Assembly: GCA_039545355.1 (NCBI GenBank) | Contig: BCJJ01000024.1 | Span: forward strand, 248,001-312,000 | Source: Trichosporon coremiiforme | Taxonomy: Eukaryota > Basidiomycota > Tremellomycetes > Trichosporonales > Trichosporonaceae | DNA length: 64,000 bases | Direction of reading: 5' to 3' | In this document: piece after piece, positions 55,833-64,000 of the stretch | Layout: each line of letters begins with the position of its first letter | Numbering within the stretch: the first letter of the stretch is position 1 | Made by a program: the position numbers and the translations under genes | Notes under the pieces: model-generated | What the model was told of the DNA's origin: nothing | The model's database searches: none | Seen by the model: the letters and a program-made list of their open reading frames with translations, nothing else

Positions 55833-57041
55833 CTACTTGCGGGGGTGGTAAAAGTCGTAGGTGCGGTCGTCTTCGCCGTTGCGGGGAGCGGAGGCGTGGC
55901 GGAGGGCGGGGTAACGCTTCTCCCTGATGTACTGCGTCCAGCTAGAGGGGCCCACGTGAGGAGGGGTAATGTAGCGACGGCGATATCTGGGGGGGCGGGG
56001 GATAGACTCCGGAAGCGCGTGGCGGAGGTTCATCAAGCCCTCCATCGCCTCCGGGCTAGTGACATCCTCCTTCGCCTTGCCCTTGAAGCCCCAAAGCCTG
56101 GCAGCGAGAGCGTGCTCAGCGCGGGCGGGCTCCGACTGCCTGACGACCTGGAGCGGACGGAGGGCCGCGAAGGCGCCGCGGTTGTCGGGGACGTTGACGG
56201 GGTTCTGGGCAATCTGACCCGGATGGGGCGAGCTACCGGGGCGCGCCAACGACTGAGGGGGCTGGACGAGTGCAGTCTCGGGGCGAGCAGAGATCCTGGC
56301 GGACGCGGGGAGCTGCTGCGACGGCTCGGCGTGTTGAGTCTGATGGCCGAATGTGTGCAGCGGGTGTCCGAAGTTCTTGGAGGGAAAAGTGAACTCGAAC
56401 TTTTTGGTAGGTGGATTGGACTGCGTCGCGGAGCGGTCCTCTGCCGCGGCGAGCTTCTTCGCCTCATGCTCGCGGGTCTTCTTTTGAGCCTTCACTTTAC
56501 GCGCGGTGAGGACCGAGCCATCCTGCCAGCCGAGCTGGAGCTGGGAAGCGCCGTCGTGCGGGCTGCGACGGGCCAGCTTCTCGTTTGCCTGCTGCAGGCT
56601 GTCCGCGGCAGGGCGCTTCATCTCGTCAGGCCGAGCCCTCATGTCTTCCCTGACGGCCTTCGTCTTGCCGGCGCCGCGCTGCTTGTCATCGTCGCGGGCG
56701 GAGCGCTTGGTCCCGGTCTTCAGCTCGGGGATGATGGTGTCCGCTCGGGCCGTGGCTGGCGCTTCATGGAGAACGGGAGAAGGGCGGGCGGGCGAGCCAG
56801 AGGAAGTAGATGGGGGAGAGCTGTCGTCAGAGGACGAGATGAGGTGCGCCGCAGTCGGGAGGTGCTCGCCTGCTGCGCGACGCTGAGCAGCGGAGGTGAG
56901 CGCCATCAGGATCATGAAGTGCAGCTTCGCCTCCAGGGGAAGCCGGGGCTCGTCGTCGGTCTCAGCGGGGTTGAGACCGGGAGAGGTTGTCTTCGGGAGG
57001 TTGGTGTCACAGTCGTTTGGGCCGGTCTGCTGGGTCATCAT
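55833..57041 (-). CDS. Disordered hypothetical protein, 402 residues
   Basis: Single exon from a double ATG (57041 and 57038). Not recognised. Only the segment RLPLEAKLHFMILMALTSAA (~35-55) looks like an ordered amphipathic helix. The remainder is Ser/Pro/Ala/Lys-rich with basic patches (KRSARDDDK, KVKAQKK) and a Gln/Pro-rich middle. The C terminus is richer in Tyr/Arg (PPRYRRRYITPPHVG, ending TYDFYHPRK). No cysteine cluster. It sits between the array and an F-box-like gene, all on the same strand. A longer open frame on the opposite strand was rejected on composition. Confidence 0.55.
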   Translation of the reverse strand: MMTQQTGPNDCDTNLPKTTSPGLNPAETDDEPRLPLEAKLHFMILMALTSAAQRRAAGEHLPTAAHLISSSDDSSPPSTSSGSPARPSPVLHEAPATARADTIIPELKTGTKRSARDDDKQRGAGKTKAVREDMRARPDEMKRPAADSLQQANEKLARRSPHDGASQLQLGWQDGSVLTARKVKAQKKTREHEAKKLAAAEDRSATQSNPPTKKFEFTFPSKNFGHPLHTFGHQTQHAEPSQQLPASARISARPETALVQPPQSLARPGSSPHPGQIAQNPVNVPDNRGAFAALRPLQVVRQSEPARAEHALAARLWGFKGKAKEDVTSPEAMEGLMNLRHALPESIPRPPRYRRRYITPPHVGPSSWTQYIREKRYPALRHASAPRNGEDDRTYDFYHPRK

Positions 57042-57614
57042 GCTCCGTGCTTGGGGAGTAGAGAGTTGGAGGATGATGGATTAGTGGGAAGAGGAATGGG
57101 ACGACGTTGGGGGATTATTTGTGACCAGCGAGCTCCAGCATAGCACCGCTCCCCGACGAGGTGCGAGGGATGGAGCAAGGGGCCAAGTGAACTCGGTGGG
57201 AGCACAGATGGAGCCACACATGTGTGGGTGTCTCTTGCTTCTCGTGGGGCTGGCTGGGCTAGGCTCTTGGCGAGAGCATGGGGGAGAGAGTACGGCGTGC
57301 AGACCGGCGGCCGCAGCACCGCTCTCGCATCGTTGCCTGGTCTGGACCGAGCGTACGACTCGATGCATCTCGTGTGCTGTGTGGCCGGTCGTGGGAAGAA
57401 CTGGAATCTGCAAGTGTCGCGGTCAGCGGGGGTCAGTTGAGTCAGTCGTCGTCACAGCGGGATGGTCAGTCCGACAACCCGTGGAACAATACCCACCGAC
57501 GAAACCTTTCCTCTTCCATACTGCAAGCCTTTACGAACAATTAACCTCAAGCTCACCAAGGTATACAATTGCCTTCTGAAGATAACAACGACACACGCTC
57601 ACACTCAGATCAGA
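57042..57614. other. Intergenic
   Basis: About 570 bp between same-strand genes; no gene seen. Confidence 0.4.
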
Positions 57615-59191
57615 TCACACTTCCCACTCGATCGCCCAGTTGGGGCACTCGGCCCTGTACTCCTCGCGGGTGAGGAAGCGAATGCCGCTGACGACCTTGT
57701 CGACTTCGGCTGCGGTCCAGAACTCCTCCTCGGCAGGCGCGGGCGACGGCGCCGTCGCAGTTGACGCAGCGCTGGGAGCGAGGCTCAGCTCCGACACGGC
57801 GGTGGAAAGACTCGATGCGCCCGAATTGCTCGCAGCGGAGGGAGCGAGCGACGCCGTCGAAGCAGACATCGCGCTCTGGCACGAGTTCGAGCTGGCTCCA
57901 GCACGGCTCGGCGCACCTCTGCTGACGGAGCGACCCCCCGGCGCCGCGGGGACAGGGGTCGGCTCAAAGTTCTTCGGTATCTACCATCAGCCCTTCCTCC
58001 ATTTGTGCAACTTACGCTCTTCCAGATATCTGCGATCGCGTCCCGACTCTCAGCGAGCTTGGCCGCCTTCTCCTCCTGCGTCATCGCGTTTGTGAACCCG
58101 GCGTGGTTCGCCTTGATCTCCGTCATGCCCACGATCGTGAACTTGATGCAGTGATTCTCGCGCATGAGCGCTTTCACGCCGCCGCAGCGCCACGCAGAAA
58201 CGAGCCAGGAGTGAAGGGGTCGCAGCACGCCCCATTCCTGCCGAGTTGCTCTGTCGCCCTCGCCGCCGCGTCCCTCCTTTGCGCGCCGGGTCTGCTGAGC
58301 CTTCTGCCTCGCCAGACTCGCCGCAGTCGGCCTTGGAACGAACCCAGTGTTGGTCCGGGGCACGAAGGTCTTGGCCGTCTCTGCGTCCTTGACGATGAGC
58401 ACGACCTCCTCCAGATCATCGGGGAGCTGGTCCCAAGTTGCCAGCTCGCCGAGGGGCACGTGCCGACCCCTCTCGTGGACCGTGAGGTTCACCACCAGCC
58501 TCCGCGTATCCGGAAGCATGGGGGCGGGAACAATCTTGACGGCCGTGTGCGTGTTCCAGGGCGGGATGGCCGTGAACACGACCGTCCGCTCTGTGCGTGC
58601 GACCCACCGACCCATGGCCGCTTGCGCGGGTCCGTAAATCCTCACAGTGTCGGGACGGAGGGACTCCATCGCCTCCCGAATGGGCGCGGGAAGCCACCAG
58701 CGCGAGTTACCCGAGTTGCGGCCCCAGTTATCCAAGTCGAGGACACGGGGCATGGCCTCGCGCTCGAGCCAGCGCTGCGCCTCGGCCCGGGCGGGGACGG
58801 AGGTGGTGCGCTCGACACGGAAGCGGAGGCGACGCGCCCGCTTCCCCCGGCTCAGAGCGAGGGAGGAGACCTCGACGCGCATCGGGTCGGCAGACGAGCG
58901 AGCCCCCCCAGTCGAGTAGACGAGGTGCGTGCCGATCAGAGCGTCGGCGCGCTCCTGCCATGACTTGTCGACGGATCTGAGCCGGAGAAGCGAGGCGAAA
59001 GGAGCCGAGGCGAAGATGGCATCGATGATGTGCGGGTACGACGGGGCCGGGATCGTGACTCGCGGTTCGGTGTCCTCCTCCTGCTCTGAGACGGAGGGCT
59101 TGGTGTGCTCGACGGGCGGCGATTCCAGCTCCAGCTCCACCGGGACGTCGTTCGACATCAGCGTCGGCGGCGGCGCAGTGTCGGGTGCCAT
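57615..59191 (-). CDS. F-box-like protein
   Basis: Two exons: 59191-58016 and 57971-57615, 510 residues, joined across a 44-nt intron with GTAAGT donor. Residues ~50-95 (PSYPHIIDAIFASAPFASLL, then RLRSVDKSWQERADALIG) have the helix pattern of an F-box, which would recruit Skp1 in an SCF ubiquitin ligase. The following region (~130-300) has alternating short hydrophobic strands (TERTVVFTAIPPW, DLEEVVLIVKDAE) without clear leucine-rich or WD repeats. A basic linker, a Ser/Ala-rich low-complexity stretch and a short C-terminal motif (EEYRAECPNWAIEWEV) close it. F-box-like proteins of this form are, from memory, numerous in related yeasts; the substrate is unknown. Confidence 0.6.
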
Positions 59192-60530
59192 GGTGATCAG
59201 TGGCCGGGTGGACAGTGCATAACAGCGATAGCAATGGATCCTGGACCCTCCTTCTCCTTAGCGCCAGGCCGGAGATGGATATCCAGCAGGTTCGGGCCGT
59301 GCATTGCGCGTGCTTTGCACCACCCGGCGTGCAGGCCGGCGCGTTGTGTTGTGCTCAGCCAGGGCTAAATATACCCACGCGCTCCCGTCTCCGGACCGTA
59401 GACCAGGAGAGCACGCGACTTACTTTCCCACGATCGCAGCGGCGATCACTCTTGACGGCGCGGTGCGAGAGAGTTGCTGCCGAGGCAGGAAACAAATTGC
59501 TGGCCTGCATGGCGCCGGTAATGCATATGCATTGCTTCAGCCACGGCGCCACAGGAGAGTGCGAGCAGGGATAGAGCAGGGGCACGGCGTTGCGCTAGTA
59601 GGGAGCAGCACTGCTCCGAGGGCAGCAATTAAGAGAAGTCCACCCGGATCCGTCGTCTCGCTCGGCACGCGTGCTCTCCGCCTGTGTCTCAGCGACCCTC
59701 ACACCGCGCACGCCGCGCGCGCCGAGACTTGATCGCAGTAGGAGCTCCGAGCCACTCCGGACCAGTCCGAGACCCCAAGACCTCACTGGATGCAGACGGA
59801 GCCCTTATGCAATCGGCGCACGTTGCGCACGGAGCACAAGCCTGCCAACGAGACCGCCATGACCACCCTCACAGCACAAGCTGAAATGAAGCGACGACAA
59901 GCTTCGCAGCAATTCTACGCACCTAAGCATGAACAGGCTTCGACGCGCTGAGGAAACGCGTGGCCTGAGCTTGCAATTCAGTTACAAGAAGCTTATGGTT
60001 TCTCCACCGGTGTCCGTCCGTCCGTCCTCTGCCCGTTCGTCTCCGCTCCTCCTCTGCGAAGTAGTAGGACGCCCGCGGGCGTATGCAGCGTCGACTAAGT
60101 TTGAGCGGGGAAATATTCGGACTGCGCTAGGTGCTACGACCGGGCGATTAGACTTCGGACTGAAGTTTGTGCGGACCCGAGGGGAACCGGGGCTGGGAAT
60201 GCTGAGAAGACAGCCCCGGACGTGGGATCGCGTGGGAGTGAGGTACGCTGCGAGGCACTGTGTTGATCTGCTCCACCTCCCACCTCAACAGCTTGTCCTG
60301 ATGACCAGTCTGCCTTATTGCCTTATACCTGATTTCTGAGGCTGGCCGTTACTCGATTGGCTGTTTCTCGATTTCTGCGCGACTGTCGTTGCTGGAGCGT
60401 GCGTGCGTAGCGGCCAGTTTGCCGACGCGCAAGAGAGGTAGGGTGCCAGGGGCCCAGAGCGCGGGTGATCATTGGACTCCGGACGAAACGTCTCACGTCT
60501 CACATAGTAGTAAGTCTGATTCCAGCACCA

Positions 60531-60575
60531 GTTCCACCCGTTCCACCCGTTCCACCAGTTCCGTCAGTTCCGAAT
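60531..60575. repeat. 9-nt tandem repeat, about five copies
   Basis: GTTCCACCC repeated three times (third ends A), followed by two diverged units (GTTCCGTCA, GTTCCGAAT). A small minisatellite in noncoding DNA. Confidence 0.75.
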
Positions 60576-61734
60576 AAACTCTGGTGACATACTGGACCAT
60601 GGTGCGTACTCCTCCTTGGTCTATTCTGGGTCCTTCCCCCCGTCCTGCACTTCTTCCTCTGTCCTCCGCCTCAGACAGGCCGTGGCTATGATCGCAGACA
60701 ACCCACAGACAGGGCAGGGAGCGTGGGTCTGGATCCGGTACCGAAGTCTGTTTTACGGCAGAGAAAGCGGGGCGGTCTCACCGCTGATGAACATCAAACG
60801 GGCCGTCGTACCGTTGTCCTCTTCTGCGGGGAAGTCTGATGAAGAATAATGGCACATACAGAAGATCTGGGACGCGGCAAATGCGCAGGGAAGAATGCAG
60901 AAGGCCTGGGTCGTAGGCCAGACATCGATCTCGTCCCGCTCAGGAGGTGGACACCATCCACCCCTTGCGTTTAGATTTCGACAGATGCGTTTCGGCCTGC
61001 CTTCTCCCTCTTGCTATCCCTTCTCCAGATGGCGTTTCAGTCGACGTCGACGAGCAGGGCCGGCAGGTTGGAGGAGGTAACACGTAGCCGCACGGTTTTA
61101 GCGCTTCTAGTGCAGAAGGAATGGACACTGCTGGTCAAACACCGAGTGGTGCATTTAGCTTCTGTCTGTCACAGACAGGACGAACTGAAACGATCCTGAC
61201 ACACTTACTGCGCGCACTGCGCTCGCTGCGAGTGCTGCGATCATTCAAGATGCACTCCCTATCTCATGCAACTCACCAGATGTCGGCGTGCAGCTGAGCA
61301 GTCGCTATCACAATAGTTCCGTTGTCCCATGCATACAGCGAGGGAGCCACCATTGTTTGCATTGGACGGAAGCATCCGCAGCCTGAGAAGCAGAGGAGAC
61401 GGACACGGCGTATTGGCTGGAATCACTAGCGTGGTCAGAACCGCGCCATCGCACAGACCCCGACGCCGCCGCACGCCGCCCTACGCCGTTCGCGCGCCGT
61501 CATGCGCCGTGGTACGCCGCCGGCCCCCTCGTACATTGATACTGGAGGAGCTTAAGGCAGTTTAGTGTGCGCCGCTGAGCGCCGCATCCGGCGCAGTTGT
61601 GGCTTGCCTTCATGTCTCGAACTCTAGACCACGCTAAGCATACAAATGCGCTCAGACAATGCGGAGATCGAGGAGATTTGCGGCATTTGACTCTTTCATC
61701 GTTGATGGGGACCACTCAGAGTCTACAGATGGGT

Positions 61735-61765
61735 GCGGCATGCGGCTGGCGCGGCATGCGGCTGG
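61735..61765. repeat. 16-nt tandem duplication
   Basis: GCGGCATGCGGCTGG occurs twice, 61735-61749 and 61751-61765, separated by one base. Each copy contains a GCATGC palindrome. Confidence 0.75.
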
Positions 61766-63773
61766 TCGTCAGGCGTCGCAATGTGTACGCATGCTGTGCC
61801 GTGGCGTGATAAGATGCGCATCTTCTTTCGCCTGTTCGCTCTCTCGACGACGGCGACGGGCCAACGACAGCGGCGAGAGGTTCTTCTTGGGGAGGGGGAT
61901 CTCGGACTTTGGGGAACGGACACGTAAAAGGGAGACCGGTCGTCCAGTCGCTGATGCCATCGGACCTGGCGGTCCTGGCAGGCCTCGGAGACATCGGACC
62001 TGGCAGCAACTTTTGGCTTCAGACTTACTCGCCTTAGAGGCGTGATGCGGCCGTGTGTTGCGGACTGGCTGCTTCTGCGGGCTTCTGGTCTTCTCGCGCT
62101 CCTGAGCTCTTGCACCCAGCTTGGGGGATTAGGTTTGGCGGGCTTGCGTACCACTTTGATGGCGATCAGCTGTACAGTCCCGACATGTCCTTTCCAATGG
62201 TAACGTCCTCTGCGGCCATGTTGGTGTGCATGGCAGAGAACAGGGCGGGGAACGCCCCTTCATTTTCTTCATCTCGGGGTGCCTTTGTCAGTAAAGTGGA
62301 AAGGATCCGGATAGGCCGTGGAGGAGCAGCTCAGGAGGGGAGAGTGCGACGTCCACACCTTGTACGTTCCCGAGAGCGTTTAACGACCACGACCAGCGTC
62401 CACGTTCGCAGCAACCAACGACACTGCATAGTTGCACGCAGCCACGGTAATGGGACTGGCCACGATAGGCCGACACCGATCCAAGACAATGGATTCAGCC
62501 AGAAGCTTGACTCTCCCCGTGATCGTGGCTACATTGCGCGCCGCGGTACTGAGTTCACGATGGCAGGTGACGACAGAATGAGATCTCGTCCTTGCGCGTC
62601 CTGGGTGATCCTGGGTCATAATAATGCCGGCTTGAATATGAGCAATGAATGCACCCGCGTACCGCCCGGGAGGCGGCTGACGTTGAGATGATTCTCGACG
62701 AACTGTCAGCTGGCTGGTGAAAACGCTTCGTACCGCGTCGCTGATCGCTCGGGGGGTCCCTGCGCTATGCCCTATGCATACCTGGTTTTGAGCGGCAGAA
62801 GGGAGTATGCAACTGTTGCCTTTGCGTGTGGGTTGCGAAGGTGGCCAGCGAGGCAAGGTAGGCCGTGTCGTAATCCAGTTGCAGACCCGCACTCTGCGCA
62901 CTCTGTGGCTCTTACGAGCGGGCACGGTGGGAAGTCAAGCAAGGTCTGGGTGCGGCGATGAGGGACCCTGAGAGTCGCCTTCGCTCGGCTCACAACGGTC
63001 GCAGGCAAGCGTAATCGTCCATGGCGTCCTGGGCCTGGCTGGACGCTGGAGGAGGTCGCAGTCCCTGAGCGCTGCTCCCCTGTCTCCCTGAAACCCTGAC
63101 CTACCCACTCAAGCCCCTTTGCCCCCCCTGCAAGCTGCTGCCTGGCTGGCGACGACAGGCCATGCCAGCTCTCTGGCCGCATGCCGTTGTGCGTCGCCCT
63201 CATCGACGGCTCCCTTCCCAAGATTCTCAACCCTCGATCCTGCGTCCTGGCCACTAGACTGCCTGGGCTACCTGGCCGTGTCCTGCATTTCCTGGCTTCC
63301 TCCTGTACATCCTCGCCCTATCCTGCCATCCTCCAAAGACACTCACCACCACTCACTGACAGCATTCACCTCCTCCGACCTGTCGCTGAGCATCGAGCAT
63401 CGACTCATCCTCCTCCCCTCTCTCTCTCGGCTTCTCGATCTCTCACACTTTGTACCGACTTGCCCGAACGAACAAATTTCCACGCCATACAGCTTTACTC
63501 ACTCTTTCCCCTTTTTCGGGCTCGACCTTCCACACCTGCACATACGTCTCCGTCGACAATCGCCGCTTAACATCTTAGACTTTCCCGCCGACATCTCTTT
63601 CTCTGCTGCACTACTGTCTGCTCACTCGACATCTCAGCCCATCTCGCTTTCGCTCGCTCGCAGCAATTGCACCCGCCGCAGACGGTTGCGCCCCACACCG
63701 CTAGCGACCTTCCTCGCCTTCCCATTCATTCAACATAGGACTCCCACCGCTCCCCAACACGATTTCACCCCTT

Positions 63774-64000
63774 ATGTCCTGGCACCCCAAGCGTCGGGAT
63801 GTGCTGCTAATCCTGACTTGTCTGGTCGTCGTCGGCCTGTTCCTCCAGCTCGACTTCAGCGGATCAAGTCGCTCACGAAGCGGCTCGATCTTTAAGCTCG
63901 GCGGACTCGGCCGTCGGCCAGCGTTCGAGAAGGGCGGCCAGCGAGTCAACTACGCCCCGACCCGCAACACAGTCAGCCAGCCGAAGCTCAAGTGGGGAGA
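63774..64000 (+). CDS. N terminus of a type II membrane protein (cut by window end)
   Basis: Open from ATG at 63774 to the window edge, 75 complete codons. It begins MSWHPKRRDVLLILTCLVVV: a short basic cytosolic tail then one hydrophobic span (VLLILTCLVVVGLFLQL), then a Ser/Arg/Gly stem. This is the layout of Golgi type II signal-anchor proteins such as glycosyltransferases. The catalytic part lies beyond the window, so the family cannot be named. Start choice is supported by the signal-anchor directly after it and the pyrimidine-rich leader before it. Confidence 0.6.
   Translation, partial: MSWHPKRRDVLLILTCLVVVGLFLQLDFSGSSRSRSGSIFKLGGLGRRPAFEKGGQRVNYAPTRNTVSQPKLKWG

Larger units (their letters stand above)
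59192..63773. other. 4.6-kb gene-poor region
   Basis: No supportable gene on either strand. A 14-bp palindrome AATGCATATGCATT is at about 59520. A 9-nt tandem repeat lies at 60531-60575 and a 16-nt repeat at 61735-61765. From ~63.1 kb to the end the plus strand is C/T-rich with few purine runs, consistent with a long leader for the gene at the window edge. Confidence 0.45.

Noticed and set aside
55455..57143. 562-codon open frame on the plus strand
   Set aside because: It overlaps the minus-strand 402-residue gene and has antisense-like Gly/Arg/Leu/Val composition. It is longer than the chosen gene, so the call is not certain, but the minus-strand protein looks natural (Ser/Pro/Lys disorder, ordered helix, double ATG).
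62053..62691. 212-codon plus-strand open frame
   Set aside because: It lacks an ATG at its start, has no splice support, no domain and antisense-like composition.
1..64000. CRISPR arrays, bacterial operons, insertion sequences, viral genes
   Set aside because: No spaced identical repeats, no transposase, reverse transcriptase or capsid-like reading frames seen; introns and tRNA structure mark this as eukaryotic nuclear DNA.

Overview
The window looks like nuclear DNA of a GC-rich basidiomycete yeast, most likely Tremellomycetes and probably Trichosporonales (Cutaneotrichosporon/Apiotrichum/Trichosporon type). The signs are very short introns (often 35-60 nt) with GTGAGT/GTAAGT donors and CTGAC/CTAAC branch points close to the acceptor, short intergenic spaces between large disordered proteins, a split tRNA gene, and recognisable fungal proteins (fimbrin, Rxt3, a 2-oxodicarboxylate carrier, a PARP with BRCT and WGR domains, a multicopper oxidase). 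The taxon call is an inference; no database was searched.

Layout. 0.7-3.5 kb (-): an unrecognised 3-exon protein carrying five copies of a PRxNRAxxLRxG motif. 5.6-7.8 kb (+): fimbrin, six exons. 8.1-12.1 kb (-): an Rxt3-domain subunit of an Rpd3L-type histone deacetylase complex. 13.0-21.6 kb (+): a 2849-residue disordered repeat-bearing protein. 24.1-27.6 kb (+): a short, divergent class V-like myosin in nine coding exons. 28.8-31.0 kb (+): PARP. 31.27 kb (+): tRNA-Gly(UCC) with a 15-nt intron. 31.8-33.0 kb (+): an arsenite methyltransferase with a metallothionein-like Cys-Cys repeat domain at its N terminus. 34.8-36.8 kb (+): a secreted multicopper oxidase. 37.5-37.8 kb (+): a 79-residue mitochondrial-looking membrane protein split by an intron. 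37.8-46.1 kb: a gene desert. 46.2-48.2 kb (-): mitochondrial 2-oxodicarboxylate carrier with unusually long introns. 48.6-55.4 kb (-): five diverged head-to-tail members of one unrecognised family. 55.8-57.0 kb (-): a disordered hypothetical protein. 57.6-59.2 kb (-): an F-box-like protein. 59.2-63.8 kb: gene-poor. 63.77 kb to the edge (+): the start of a type II membrane protein.

The most unusual content is (1) the Cys-Cys repeat/arsenite methyltransferase fusion, whose start is a 4-nt coding exon (ATGA), and (2) the 48.6-55.4 kb array. The fullest array members combine a Zn2Cys6-like cysteine cluster with a C-terminal domain whose motif order resembles Ulp1/C48 peptidases, but with the catalytic His and Cys positions substituted. 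Most members are interrupted by stops or frame changes, and four of the five are interrupted in the same stretch of the protein. Whether these are decayed genes or genes with unrecognised introns can be settled by transcript data.

Exon coordinates were worked out by hand from splice signals, reading frame and protein continuity, and most should be read as good hypotheses. Several listed introns are multiples of three without a stop, so a plain ORF reading would keep them as protein.
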